DNA of 64,000 nt. Source: Saururus chinensis (Eukaryota; Streptophyta; Magnoliopsida; Piperales; Saururaceae). The number at the start of each line of letters is the position of its first letter. The first letter of the stretch is position 1. This document shows, one piece after another, positions 12,441 to 25,868 of this stretch. Below the pieces are notes generated by a model. The model did no database searches. It had not been told where the DNA came from and saw only the letters and a program-made list of their open reading frames with translations. Position numbers and translations under genes: made by a program. Location: contig CP141146.1 of assembly GCA_035235625.1 (NCBI GenBank), positions 21,322,501 to 21,386,500 of the forward strand, given 5' to 3'.

Positions 12441-15264
12441 ATGACATCAAAGATGGTCACCTTTGAGTTGGGAAAGACACATAAACTCAATGCTTATAAT
12501 TATCTGTTGTGGAAGAGGATGATACACCATATCCTCATTCTCTCTGACCTGGCTCATGTCATGGAGCAGGTCATTGAGCCATGCCAAGAAAATTACTTTG
12601 TAGCTCAAAAAAAGGCTTATGAGAAACTGAAGGATGATGACAACAAGGTCAGGTCTACTATTCTAACCTTCATGGAGCTAAAGATGGAGAGGCTCTTTGA
12701 GAAGCACAAGACTACGAGAGAGATGCGTGAAGTTGTATCTGTGAGGTATGAGGAGCAGACTAAGGCTCATAAGAGGATGCTGCATCAAAATATCAAAACT
12801 CTATGATGAAAGAGGGAGATGATGTGAATGAGCACCTGAGTACCATGTCCATCATTGCTGATGACCTGGACACCTTGTATGGCCCCATCTCTTAGTAAGT
12901 TTAGATGTCTACTGTGTTGAAGAACCTCCCTAAGTCCTAGGAGAGTGTAGTGGTGTACCTCAACATGAGTGACTAGAAGCTGACAATGGAGGCTCTGACT
13001 GCCAAGCTTTTGCTTGAGCTAGAAAGGAGAAACCATGTTAATGCTTTAGGGTCTGTTACTGCTAACCTAGCACAGAACTCTGGTGGTGGGAAGAAAGGTG
13101 GACAGGGGCTAGGACCTTCATGGAAGAAACTCTTCAAGAGAAAGGGGAAGAAGCCTTAGAACAAAGGTAATGACAAGGGGAATAACAAACCCTAGGGTAC
13201 TTGATTCAAGTGTGACCAAGTGGAACACTTCAAGGCTAATTGTCCCTAGAAGGATAACCAAACCAATAACAACAAGAGCAAGAACAAAGAAATAATTTGT
13301 GTTATCTCTAAAGTCATGATCTTGATGTTAAGGAGAAGACCTAGTGGTTGGACTTTGGAGCTATAATGTATGAATCTCACTCTAGGGGTCAAGGGGTGAG
13401 ATGATCAGCCTTCTCCTAGGACTGAACAAAGTATACATGAGAAACAACACTTCTTGCGATGTGAAGGCCATGGGGACTTTATTGGATCCTGTTGAAGGAA
13501 GGGTCAACTCTTGTGTTGATTGATGTGTTGTTTGTTCCTTCCATCAAGATGAATCTAATTTCCATTCCTATTCTGACCAAGAAAAGATTTGAGGTCAAAT
13601 TCAAAGGGAGCAAAGCCACAGTGGGCAAGGGTGGCTCTGTTCTTTTTACTGCTACTTTGGTTGATGGATTGTATTATTTGGATGTTATGGACTCATTTAC
13701 TTTTAATGAATTAAACTCTTTTGATTATTTTTTTTTGTCTTTGGATGATGCGTTACTTTGGCACATGCGATTGTATCATGTAAATGTAGATAAGCTACAT
13801 AGGATGTCGAATGTGGGATTATTACCTAGAATATTTAAAGACTTATGTATGTGTGAAGATTGCTTATCGGGGAAGATGAGCAGGCAATCTTTCCAAAAGG
13901 GACAAAGGGCTAATAAACTATTAGGAGTAGTTCATTCACACATTTGTGGGCCCCTGAATGGTCATACCCACTAAGGTATGACCTCTTTTATAACCTTCAT
14001 AGATTACTATTCAAGATACGGGTACATGTATCTAATAAACAGAAAGTCTGATGCCTTAGATAAATTCAAAGAATTTAAAATTGAGGTAGAGATCCAATTA
14101 GGTAAATAGGTAAAAGTCATAAGGACTGGTAGGGGTGGCGAGTACACCTCTGATTAGTTTAAGGATTATTATACTAATGAAGGAATAGTGCATCAATACA
14201 CCCTCCCCTACACTCCACAGCAAAATGGAGTGGTAAAAAGGCGTAATAGTATGCTTATGGACATGGTAAGGTTCATGTTAAATCACTATGAATTAGGAAC
14301 CAATTTTTTGGGTGAGGCTTTAGACATTGCCGTGTATATCCTTAATCGTGTACCTACAAAGGTAGTCCAACGAACATCTTATGAGCCATGGACAGGTCGA
14401 TGCCCAAGCTTAGGGTATCTTAGTGTGTGAGGATCTAGGGCACACGTAAAGGTGCCTAAATAGCATAGGTCTAAGATGGATCCTAAGACCATAAAGTGTA
14501 ACTTTATTGGTTATTGTGATCACTTTAAGGGGTACAAATTTGTGGTTCACCACATGGATGAGACAGTAGGGGTTATTGATTCTAGATATGCTTATTTATT
14601 AGAAGAAGAATTAAACCACAAATACCTAATAAAAGAGTATATATTTTCGAGATAATAAAAGAGACTGGTCCTATTACTATCCTAAGGAAGTAATTGGATC
14701 AATTTAAAATCAAAGCGACTAGGAACCAAGCACATTGAGGGAAAGAAGACCTTCAACATGGTTGATAGACTTCTATACAATGCAAGAGAAAGACAATGTC
14801 ACATTAGATGAACGTGTTCTAAATGACCCAATTACCCTTAAGCAAGCTTCGAGTCTTCCAGATGCTCAAGAATGGTGAAATGCTATTCAAGAGGAAATAG
14901 ATTTAATTCTAAAGAACAAGGTTGGGAGATAGTGGATCTACTTGAAGGGCGGAAGCCCATAGGGTGTAAATGGATCTTCAAAATGAAGCTTAAGGCAGAT
15001 GGGTCAATAGACAAGTACAAAGCGAGATTAGTGGCAAAAACCTAGGTGTATAGGATGGAGTTTAAAGTGACATTCTCACCTATGTCAAGATTTGACTCAA
15101 TCAGATATCTCTTGGCATGTGTTACTTACTTTGATTTAGAACTGCACCAGATGGATGTAAAATCTGCCTTCCTAAATGGAAATTTAGAGGAAGAGATTTA
15201 CATTGAACTACTTGAGGGTTTTGTAGTTCTTGGGGAGGAACACAGGGTGTGTATGCGAATAAAT
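12441..15264 (+). pseudogene. Copia-1 gag-pol polyprotein, decayed and truncated
   Basis: Ty1/Copia polyprotein remains in the usual order. Gag starts at the ATG at 12441 (block LNAYNYLLWKRMIHHIL). A CCHC knuckle remnant follows near 13205 (FKCDQVEHFKANC). The pre-integrase block LLWHMRLYHVNVDKLHRM is near 13755. The integrase core carries FITFIDYYSRYG near 13990 and YTPQQNGVVKRRNS near 14210. Reverse transcriptase has KPIGCKWIFKMKLKADGS near 14955 and HQMDVKSAFLNGNLEEEIY near 15145, which includes the first catalytic Asp. Many in-frame stops, mostly TAG, plus frameshifts break it. It ends before YVDD, where unrelated DNA begins near 15265, and no 3' LTR follows. It cannot encode active protein. 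Confidence 0.85.
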
Positions 15265-16550
15265 TCATTTTTGGGCCGTCGGAGGTCTATTTTGCAATTG
15301 TTTGCTGCCACCCTCCACTAAACTTAACTTTGTCCATCTGCCAAGAACCTATAGGCATTGGCCAGTACCGCCGCCACCATGCTCTCCTTGCTCCTCCAGG
15401 AGCTGCCGATAATTTTCCTCGTTTCTTTTCTTCTCACTATGCCAAAACAATTTTGGCCGTCGGATGACTGTTTCGTTGCCTCCATTAGTCGTTTCCGATC
15501 GGCCACAACCCCTTCATCCCATGTCTGGCTAGATCGACCTCCTATGCACCCTACGCTCTTCTCCTCTGCCTAGTTCCACCTTCGCCTCACTGTTCCTCTA
15601 TGTTTTTGGCCGGTTAGATGCTTTGTGTGTGTCTCTGGCAAGCCGTAGGCCATTTGGCCATCATGGGCTCTGCCCCACTTGGCCTGATTATGCCTCCACC
15701 TGGAATGGGCCGCTTGCTCATTGCCCTATACCGTGCTAGATGCATAGCCACCCACATCGTTGGGTTTGGTTGTGGGTGGCAATTGGCAATTCTGTTGTCT
15801 CTATTGGCCACCACTAGGGCCTTAGTCATGTCACCCTTTCGGGCCTTGGGCAGCCACCTTCTAGCCCTTGTCCCCCTCGAGTGGCCCTTTTTTATTGTGT
15901 GTGCATGTGGCCGCACATGTGATTTAGGGTTTAGGAACCGTTTTCATGCCGCCTGACCATCGGCTGACTCTGCCACCGAATGGATTTGACACCAGATCCC
16001 TCCTCTACCTATCCTCCATCCTTGAGTGTCGCCCTTGCCCTTTGACCTTATGTGGGCCCTTGTTGACTCGAAATCATTGTCATTGGGTGTTGTCCGTGGC
16101 CAATTTCTACATCTTGCAGCTGGACAAGCACATCTCAGCTGCCGATCGACCATCAGTGAGAACACCTAGACTTTCATAGTACCTACCACTCGTTGGCACA
16201 ATCTTTCTCCTTGCCGCCTAAGTTCACTATTGTGGATCGCAACTTTTGTCGCGTTGATTTGTGTCACCACGTTTGTCCTTGAGTACTCTGGCGCTTCCTA
16301 AACCCTCGAGACAAGAGCTCTCTCAACTTGGCAATGATTTTGACCGCCAACTCCACCATCGACGCCACCACCGTCATGTGCTCGCCATCAAACATCATGG
16401 ATTTTGAGGTAGGGGAGCTTTGAACTTGTAATTTCATGATAGCATGCTTTGGATGTTAAATCATGATCCATTTGCATGATGTAAGAGGATAAATTATGCT
16501 ATGTTGAAATGCATTTGACATGCATGTGAACTGTAAGTATGTTTGAAGTA

Positions 16551-16706
16551 TGTGTATGCTAGTGATGCCTAGCGAGTATGTTGGTAAGCTACATATGTGG
16601 AATATGTATGTGCTAGTGATAGCTAGTGAGTATGTTGGTAACCAACGTATGTGAATTGTGTGTGTGCTAGTGATTGCTAGTGAGTATGTTGGTAAGCTAT
16701 GTATGA
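16551..16706. repeat. Tandem repeat, three units of about 54 bp
   Basis: Each unit contains GCTAGTGAT followed by GAGTATGTTGGTAA. Units start near 16552, 16604 and 16659 and differ at several positions. Confidence 0.75.
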
Positions 16707-17559
16707 AATTGGGTTTATGAAAGCATGTGTGACGAACATATGTATGTGTGATGGCTATGCGCTTGTGTGATGGATATGTGTATGTGTGTGTGTGGGCAGA
16801 TGTATCATCGATGGATGGTAAGAGGTGACAAAGGGTTTGGTATGGAGTTGGAAGTGGATGTGTAAGCATATGACAAAAGAAGGTGGTTGTAAGTTTGGTA
16901 GGCGAGGATTGGAGTAGATTGGTGTGGTTTGGACTCTAGCGTATGTGGGGGGATTGTCAGACAATAAGAGTGTTGCATAATTGTACAAGCATAACGTACA
17001 TATATATGAAGTGAAAAGTAAATATAATAAGTGAGGTAAAGTAAGAGGGTGATAAATGGGTCTATGAGGAGCTCAATTTGATGACTTCTAAGTAAGATGT
17101 GTTGGCCATAAGGTGTATGGAGGAGATTGCATGAATATGTGAGACTTTGGTGTACGGTGAGTTATGTTATGAGTTGGCCGGGTTAAGTGAAGTCTGTTGC
17201 CTTGATGAACTAGAGATCGGGCTCAGCTTCAGTTTGATCAATGGAGCACTGTATGTTTGAGAGTTTTTGTGGCATAATTGTACCACATAACTTACTAATT
17301 TAAGCTTGAATTATAAGCAAAGCTAATGATAGCATTGTGAATTTGAGACTTGAGGGTTCGACGGATTATGTTCTGTGTTTGACCTAGCCGATAATGACTT
17401 GGCTGAGCATTTCATCTCTTGCCATGGTGTTTATCCTATGGGATGTTGACTATGTGTTGTATTTAAGCCCAAACGTCTAATGTTCTGTTGAGAGTGATGG
17501 ATGTTTTTGATTTGGTTTGTGTGTTGTATTAAGCCCAGACGTTTAATGCTCTATTGAAA

Positions 17560-17668
17560 GCATTGTATGATTCTACCCTAAAGTGGCACTGTATGATTTC
17601 TGCCCAAGAGTGGCATTGTATGATTCTTCCCAAGAGTGGCATTGTATGATTTTTGCCCAAAAGTGGCA
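17560..17668. repeat. Tandem repeat, four units of 26-27 bp
   Basis: Units of the form ATTGTATGATT-(6-7 nt)-CCAAGAGTGG start near 17561, 17588, 17614 and 17640. The near-constant period with little divergence suggests slippage. Confidence 0.8.
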
Positions 17669-18010
17669 TGGCAGTATAAGACCCCTAAAGTGTAGGCAAT
17701 TGTATGGCCCCTAATGTGTGGGTGTTTATGTTTGCACACTTAGGTAAGTAGTATCATAGAACTGCTCTTACCTGTTTGATCTTGTGCCTCATGAGCATTG
17801 TTGTGCCATACCTTCAAAAAGTCCTTGGCATCTAGTCACTTCCTAGAGGTTAAGGTGATGCCCCAGTGGCATTCTTTTCTATTTTGATGTTGGAGTTTAT
17901 TAATTGTAATGAGCTTCAGTAGTCGATAGTATATGTACGACTATATGAGTGAGTATGTATGTTTTTGAGTATGTGTAAGTTTTTGAACAAGATTGTAATC
18001 ATATGATTAT

Positions 18011-18130
18011 GAGTAAGATGGTACGAGTAAGACTGTACAAGTAAGGTCGTAAGAGTAAGATTGTACGAGTAAGGTCGTACGAATAAGACTATACAAGTAC
18101 GGTTGTACAAGTAAGACCGTACGAGTATGT
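18011..18130. repeat. Short tandem array, period about 14 bp
   Basis: Degenerate copies of GTACGAGTAAGACT follow one another, with GTACAA and GTCGTA variants. Confidence 0.75.
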
Positions 18131-19229
18131 ATAAGATTAGTTTGATGGTATGTATTTGACATGATTGTATGCGTTTGTGCATGATTATTATATGTCTGTT
18201 TGCTTCATGTTTGAGTTGCATGAACACATCTATGTATGGACATACTGAGTTCACTATTTGGAACTCCTCGACTGAGTATTTTCCTACTAAGTATAAAAAT
18301 CCTCATTTTACCCTAATTTTTTTAGCCCCAGTGGTCGGGAGGCTTTTGCAGGTTTGTGTTGAAGAGCTCCTGAAGATAGACACTTGCTCCCTTGAGTGGA
18401 TCGATTCCTTTGACTTGGGTATATCCTTAACTCATTGCGAGTATTATTTCTATGCCACAATCTGATGTATTGGGCGAGATGAAATTTAAGGTGTTTATGT
18501 TTTCTGGACTTGTAATTTGGATTAGATTATGGACTATTTATGGGATTTCCACTCAAGGATGTCTGGAATAGATTTGTATTTAAAACCCATGATCATGGTA
18601 ATTTCTTTGTACATTTATTTTCGAGTAGCGCCTAAGGATGTTTGGATTGGCTGTACGATGTTTGATCGAATGAGAAAAAAATTGGAAAGTATAAATTGAT
18701 GTGTGATATTTTAAATTATAAACTATTTTCACAAGTTTCGTATTTCGTCATTTTTCCCAATTTATAGCCGTTATATTGTAAAAACTTTCTGTGAAATTTG
18801 AGAAAATGTGATGAAAATTTCGGGCATTACAGTAGATCCTATAAAGCTCTAACTATCCTGGGAGGAGAGTCTGCTTGAGAACCCCACAACAATTTGGTTT
18901 ACCAAAGGGGGCAAATACTTCCTTAAGGAAAGTTATATCCTATGCAATTCAGAGCCGTTCTTTATGTGTTATTCATCAAATTTCAGATTGTTCAACGTGA
19001 AGTTTGTGACAATTATAATAAAGGTTGTTGGATGTTCTTCATCAAATTTAAGAATTTAAGATTGCCTAAAGTAGCAGTTAGTCATTACAAGTACTACTCG
19101 TGGCCACCACCAAAAGACATCAAGTTGTTGGGTGGCAGCCGTGGAAGCCTCGTGGTAAGCCCTTGGCATGGAGGTGTTAAAATTACAATTTTCAATCTCT
19201 TACAAGTAATTCACATGTAATCCACAAAA

Positions 19230-19233
<4 letters not shown>

Positions 19234-19270
<37 letters not shown>
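19234..19270. repeat. TA microsatellite
   Basis: Uninterrupted alternating TA run. Confidence 0.95.
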
Positions 19271-19274
<4 letters not shown>

Positions 19275-19522
19275 CAAGATTAAAACCTATTGACCTTTAG
19301 GGGTTGAGCTCCCAAGGACGGGGCCAATCACCCACAAGAAAAGCACAACCTTTTATATAGATTCAATTATAATCAAGGGGGATCAAAGTTGTCTCTTTGA
19401 TGATTGTAATATCAAGATCACCACTCAACCTATTGCATGGAGATGGAGAGATCGCCCTACAAAATCCTCTTGATGTGGTCTAAAACCTCCTTGAACTCTG
19501 CCTAGGCACATGAGGGAGAAAG

Positions 19523-21412
19523 TGTAGCGCCCCGATTTTTTAAATTACTTTAAAGGTCGAAGTGCCGCTAATTCGTAATTAAAAGTGGGCCAAGATCAAC
19601 CGTGCATAGAAGAGTAACTTTCTATTAATTTAGGTAATTACAAAAACTTTACAAAATAAGGCCTATCGTGCCTTAACAAAATCAAAGTTGCTTACATCCA
19701 AAATTAATACATAGCAAAAGAACATGATAAAGCATAGACCTTTCGAAGTTTTACAAACAATCCTCATTGACATCAACATCTTCGTTTGGACCTGCAGCAT
19801 CTAGGGATGAGTGAGTATAATTATACTCAATAGATATAATTAAATTCTATTAGGATGTTAAAACATGAAGCATAAATAAATATATCATAATCATTTATAT
19901 TCAAAAGTCGACTCACACTTCTTATACCGATAAAATAGTTCTTCATAGAATCCGGTAAACTCAGATAAATCATTTGTAAGCAGAATCCGATAAATAATTC
20001 AGAATCGAATAATTGTTCGTAAATAGAATCAGATAAATAATTCAAAATTGGATAAAACGTCATTCACAGAATGTCGCCGATACCGGAGCGACATACACCC
20101 ATGCTTGTGGGGGCAACAGGATCATAATGAAGAAGATCTTCCCACAATATCCAACTTCATGGGCACGCCATATGTCATAATAGGCGATACCTAGGAGTCA
20201 TAACTCCAATAGCATTTGGGCTTTATACCAAATAGCTACCCTTCAAAACCGATGATAGTTTTTGGTCTTTATACCAAATAACTACCATTCAAATCTGGTC
20301 AAAATCATTTGTACATATTTAAATAATAATAATGTTTTAAAGTACGTATTACGATGAAATCCTACAAAGAGGCATACAATACACTATTATTATTTTAGCG
20401 TATGTCCGACCCATAGAAAATACCATATTTTTTGAAATAATCTTTTATGAAAGGATAAAAAAATCATACGATCTAGTGGTAGCGCGAGATTAGAGTTCAA
20501 GGCCACCTACCCTTTGTTCTTAAAATTGAACGGAGTAACAACCGGCAGTCAGATCCTTATCACGTTCGTGGGTTTAGGAGCGACAGGCGGAACCTCCCCT
20601 TGTGCTAAGATAGTCTCCTCGTCCGGCTCGAGTGAGGCGAGTAGAACTTCCCCTTAGGCTAGAATAAATTTTTCCTCCCAACCAGAAAGCGGCGGACGGA
20701 GCCTCACCTTACCTTGGGTCGTTCCCCCCTTTAGATTAGCTAACTCAAAAAACCCCTCTACAACATAGAGTGTCCTCGAATTAGCTAGGAATGGTTTTTG
20801 AATGGAAGAAATCGGACGAGAAACGGCTTAGAAACGGGGGACAAAAGTTTTGACGGCGGGTAGAGAAGAGGAGGAAAAAAATATGAAATGAACCTCATCC
20901 CTTTTATAAAGGACCAGAACCATTGGATGCGTGCCAACAACCAAAAAAGCCATCTTGCATCATGGCTGACGCATGCCAACTCTTGCGTCAACCATGGCCT
21001 GTCGTATGCAGGCCATGGGCCTGCATCAACGCGTCGTATTTTTTTAAATTTTTCTTTTTAAATAGAAAATGAAAATTCAAAGCATAAATCTTTATTCCGA
21101 GCTCAGAATAACGCGTTCTTAGTATAGTTGAACTCGTATCGATGAGCCCTTCGAAACAAGACCACACAACGGTATGTTTTCTCGTAAAATTCAAGTGGGT
21201 CCTGCTTATAGCACTCTTCTTGATGCCATAATATACTACCCCGGTGTCCGTTTGACACATTCTTGGGCTCGATACATTCGTCTCACCGAGCCCTATCAAA
21301 TGTCTTAAGGCTCCTTTGATCGAATGAAGCTCAAAATAGTATAATTTTAAGAAAAGTCATTATTGGGCCCAAACTTTCGAATTTCAAAACATTGAAATTT
21401 TGAGGCGTTATA
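19523..21412. mobile_element. Solo-LTR-like insertion flanked by GAAAG
   Basis: The 1890-bp element begins TGTAGCGCC and ends GGCGTTATA, imperfect inverted ends. It is flanked by direct copies of GAAAG at 19518-19522 and 21413-21417, the 5-bp duplication expected of LTR integration. No gag or pol is inside, so it is a solo LTR or a small non-autonomous element. The end is TA rather than the usual CA. A fragment of the same family lies inverted at 32755-33130. It disrupts the LTR of the minus-strand Copia remnant. Confidence 0.7.
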
Positions 21413-21417
21413 GAAAG

Positions 21418-21990
21418 GTTCTCTAGGTCACCACATGGGAGAGGAAGAGAAGAGGAGGCAGGCAGCTCAACCCTCACCAAGGGGAGCCGTGGCCTTGATC
21501 ACCAAGAGGGCGAGAAAGGGAGCACCAAGAGAGGGAGAGGCTGCCTCTCTCTCCACACTACAAGGGGAGAGGGGCGGCCGTGAGAGAGAGAGGGGACATG
21601 CGAGTGATGAGGGAGAGGGGCTAGAAGCCTCTCTTTTATAGTAAGGGCTTTGCCTCCTTAGTTGGTCTTAGGATTAGGCCCAATTCGTCTCATCCGAGTG
21701 GTTCTTCTCTAGTAGTGTCGCATTCATATGCATGGGCTCATATCCACAAGCCCATGGAGGCCGTGCACATCCCTCATGTCTATATGGTGTATGCATTGTG
21801 TGCACACCTAATATATAAGTAATATGTGTGTGTGGCTCAGGCCCACCAAACTTAGGTGACATGTGTCGTGGTAGTGGTTCCACCCCCACATATATACCTA
21901 GACCCCTTGACTGTTAACCGGTTTACCCAGTTAGTCACATGATCAATATGGGCCGAGCCCATTACTTGGTCCAACATCCCCTACCTATTT
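21418..21990 (-). repeat. Copia-2 LTR (3' LTR, minus orientation)
   Basis: Read on the minus strand it starts TGTTGGACCAAGTAATGGG at about 21985. It is homologous to the partial LTR at 25500-25868 and to the right-arm LTR from 41175. The 3' side is interrupted by the GAAAG-flanked insertion. Confidence 0.6.
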
Positions 21991-23278
21991 GTGAAACTTT
22001 TGAGTTTAATATTAATCTAATCGACTTAGCGGATCATGAGATTGCTCTTAAAACTAATACTTTGACAAGTAAGAATTAAGTGTCAAAGTAAGAATTAAGA
22101 TCCTAGCCTCTTTGTGCAGATTTTTTTATTAAGCGGAAGTAAGTAAATATTCTCTCAAAGAAAAGTGCATTCTCACAATGAATCAATCATTATATTACCA
22201 TAATTCAATCCACATATGAACATGACAATTTACTTAGAAAACCCCAACTAAGGTAAAAAACTACAATAATTCCAAAGGAACCAAATCAATGTACTTGAAA
22301 TCAAGACTTTACATTGACACATGCAAACCACTAACTTATTTAGACTCTACGACAAGCTTCTCTTATTTAGATTGGCGTTACTAGCCTGTAAGTCTTCTCC
22401 CTCAAGCACTTTAAACTTTTTCCTCCTTGTCTTCTCTTTGTCTACTTCTAGTCTTCAACAAAAACATCTTGTTGTATTACCGTTGACCATGTAAAAATCT
22501 TCAATCTCTTATTAAAGATATGTTGTAACTCCTTAGAATACTTGTGTATAAGATTCTTTAGTTTTGGATTGTCTTTTTTAATTCACTATGGATTTTCAAC
22601 TCAAAGCTCTATGTAAATTCTCCTTTAGAAAACAATAAGCAAATGTATAAACTCTTTTTCTCTTTTCTCCTCTACGTTTTTCTCTATGAAATTTTATGAT
22701 TTCAAAACACTTTTATAGCTCATTAAGTCAGTTTAGGACTTGTACTTGAATAAGGAATAAAATTAAAATCGGAATGTCTTAATTAGGGTAACCAGAACTT
22801 GAAACAATTATAGTTCTAAACAACGATCGATCAGTCATTGTTTTAATGTGTATGATACTCTAAGCGATTGATTGATTACAATAGCAAGCAATTGATAACT
22901 CTCAACTTCGTTTTGCAATATGTTGAATCAAGGTGCAATCAATTGCTCTATCCTTCATAATTTGTAGAGATCGATCACTCTACAAATAAATTTACCTTTT
23001 CGTCATTTTTACCTTAAATCTTTTTGACATCACTTTTGAAACTTCTCTACGTGACTTTTGTATGTAAATATTATCTGAATAAGCTTCAAAACTCTTTAAC
23101 ATTCTCTAGTCTTCTATCTTAATAAATAAGAACATGTCTGCTATTATTTTTCAGGTCTGTTAATTCTAAATTTGACTCGACCACAACAACTTCAAATCAG
23201 ATTCTAACACTCAATACATACTCATAGCTTCATGACATAATTTTGACAAAGCATTAGCCAATGAACTAGACATATGAC

Positions 23279-24330
23279 TCATATGTTTTTACAACATTCA
23301 TATTGGTACAATGATGACACATTATCATGTCGCAACCCTAGACAATGAGCGTGTTGTACAAACAAATCCGTAGGTAAGGCCTTAGTTAATGGATCCACCA
23401 ACATCTCAGTAGTAAGAATATGACTAACTGTCAACTTTCCTTTGTGTAGCATGCCAAAGATAAAGTAGTAATGTACCTCAATGTGCTTGCTTCTAGTGTT
23501 GATGTCCCCATTCTTTAGTGTCAACATGGTGGCCAGATTATCGCAATACATTTGGACTAGAGAATTAGGCTAGTCTTCTAGCCCCAGCCTAGTAAAAATT
23601 CATTTATTTACATTGCTTCTGAAGCTGCTAAATTGCATGCATAAAACTCTGCCTCCATAGTGGGCTTAGCAACACTCTTTTACTTCTTACTAGCTCATGT
23701 TATGGCTTCGCCTCCAAACATGAAAATGCCATCTAGCCCCCCCCCCCCCCAATCCCCAAATGTTAGATCCACTATACCCAGCCAATGAAGGGCCCTCAGC
23801 CAAATAGGAAATTCTCATAGATTTAGTGAACATTAGGTACCTAAACATTCACTTAACAGCTTGCCAATGTTGCATTCTTAGGTCAGCTTGGTATGTACTC
23901 AACAAGCTTACAACGAAGCTTCAATCAAGTCGAGTAAATGTCATGACATACATCAAGCTGCCAATAGCATGTGCAAATGGAATCGACTCCATGTTGAGTC
24001 TTTCCTCACCACTTGAGGGTGTCATTCTCTTTTAGAGAATTGAACCCTTGTAAATAGGGGAATCAAATGTTTTCCAACCAACTACACTGAAGTGCTTTAA
24101 GATGGTTTCAATGTAAGCTTCTTGAGATATACTAAGCTTACGAGCTTTTTTATCTTTATCAATATTTATCCTTAGGATGTAAGAGGCCTCACCCATGTCT
24201 TTCATCTTAAACTAGGTTTTGAACAACTTCTTTAGACTAACGATCAAGCTCATGTCATTCCCCATTAGTAGGATATCATTAACATAAAGAAAAAGTAATA
24301 TAATCTACTTACATCCCTGAAGAAGTAGAC
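23279..24330 (-). pseudogene. Copia-2 reverse transcriptase/RNase H remnant
   Basis: Minus-strand polymerase tail. The RT active-site block reads YVNDILLMG near 24260-24300 instead of YVDDILLMG, so a catalytic Asp has become Asn. RNase H shows MYCDNLATMLTLKN and TRSKHIEVHYYF near 23460-23550, then DPLTKALPTDLF near 23350-23385. Only the last 90 codons (23551 down to 23279) are open; the rest has stops and frameshifts. Gag and integrase are missing. The same piece occurs inverted at 38850-39890. Confidence 0.8.
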
Positions 24331-25220
24331 AAAATGGTCATACTCATTTGCTGTCATGATCTAGATTTTTAAAACCATTTTTAAATAGCACGAATGGTAA
24401 GTCACGAGGAAATTTTTTTTCATAATGTAAAATAAACCCTTTGATTAAATGTACAAGTCATGATAACTAGGGTTTACAAATACGTATATAAAATCATATG
24501 ATTTTATTACACATCTCAAAATCCATAACAATAGGCTATCTATCTAAGTACAAGTATGTCATAAGTATGAAAATAAAGAACCGAGTTAGCTCTCACACCA
24601 AAGATACATTTACTTACCATAATTCAGAAATTAGTAACTACATCCCATGTTTGTTAGTCTTGGTCCCACTGATCTTCGCCTGAAGAACCTGCAACCAATC
24701 AAACAACAACATAACCTCTCCACCCTTAAGGGAAGAGCTCTAAAAGAACAAAATGATTTATTAAAGTTTTTTAGATCGGGCCAACATCACCAAGTTGTTA
24801 GTTGCCTATGTACTCATAGGACAACATCTTAAATATTAGTTCCAACAAGATCGGATCCAAAAGTAGTTTTGTTTAGAAACTACAATATCTCAAGAAGCAT
24901 AGCATCAAACATGCAATGCTTAAGTATTTTTAACCAACCTACATTTTATGGTAGTCCTTTAATCATTTGACTTGTTCTAATTAATAAATAATAGTAAGTA
25001 GTGTCATTAATTATCTCACAACCCTTGTTTAATAATTAACAATTTGTCTCAACCTTTGGATAGACAGACTCATCATATATCAACTAAAATGACAAATGAT
25101 GCTAATCACCCTTCACTGTTCTGATCCAAGTCTAGGTTTAAAAGAATATAACTCTTGATGAAGTTTAATATACTACGATTGCAATGAAGAAATCCCAGAA
25201 TACCCAACTCCAACATTTGA

Positions 25221-25868
25221 GTAAGACTTCTTAAATAGCAGCTTGACCCAAATCCCCATGGCTCTCAATATGCTTCAAGGAATTTAGAGACGCGGATGTC
25301 AATTGTGCTCATGGACACAGATTAGTGAGTAACACAAGACTTTCATGATGCTCATGCAACTCGACTTTTTGAATGAACTATATGTTACTGTAAGATGTGC
25401 GAGAAACTTGAAAAAAAAGACCTATTTAGCCAACACCTAAACCATCATGGCCGTAAAGAATGTATACAAGTAAAATAATCTACACCTTCACGACTCTCGG
25501 AGAAATGTCCTTAATGACATAAATAATGTTACTACAAAAGGGAGGGGGAGAAGAGGAGGTCGATGGCTCAACCATCACCAAGGGGAGTCGCGGTCATGAT
25601 CACGAGAGGGCGAGAGAGGGAGAATCAAGAGAGGGAGTGAGGGGCTGCCTCTCTCTCCTTCACTTCACAAGGGGAGGGGCGGCTGTGAGAGAGAGAGAGA
25701 GAGGACGTGAGAGTGATGGGGGATAGGGGCAAGAAGGCCCTCTTTTATAGTTGGGGCTTTCCCTCCTTAGTTGGGATTGGGCTTAGGCCCAATTAGACTC
25801 ATACGGGAGGTTCATCAATAGCGGTATCTCATTCATTTATATGGGCTCGTGGGCCACACACATCCCTC
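25221..25868 (-). repeat. Copia-2 5' LTR fragment and decayed primer site
   Basis: The LTR-like part, about 25500-25868, matches 21435-21780 with purine-rich AGAGGGAG repeats and the phrase TCTTTTATAGT. It stops near 25868, where the TSB flank starts. A degenerate primer-binding site at 25221-25243 corresponds to the better-preserved TGGTATCTAAGCAG of the right arm. The LTR start is missing. Confidence 0.4.

Larger units (their letters stand above)
15265..19233. other. Unassigned repetitive region
   Basis: The region is GC-richer up to about 16400, with overlapping frames on both strands that look like chance. It then becomes AT-rich with three tandem arrays, listed separately. Near 18800-18830 it reads GAAAATTTCGGGCATTACA, which looks like an LTR 3' end, but no matching left end was found. 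It may be a long LTR or an LTR fragment inserted in the Copia polymerase. No protein domain was recognised. Confidence 0.4.

Noticed and set aside
15614..16179. Overlapping long frames on both strands
   Set aside because: The region is GC-richer, which lowers stop frequency; the frames overlap on opposite strands and show no recognisable protein.
17560..17668. Possible CRISPR-like array
   Set aside because: Units are contiguous tandem repeats without unique spacers, in a plant nuclear sequence.
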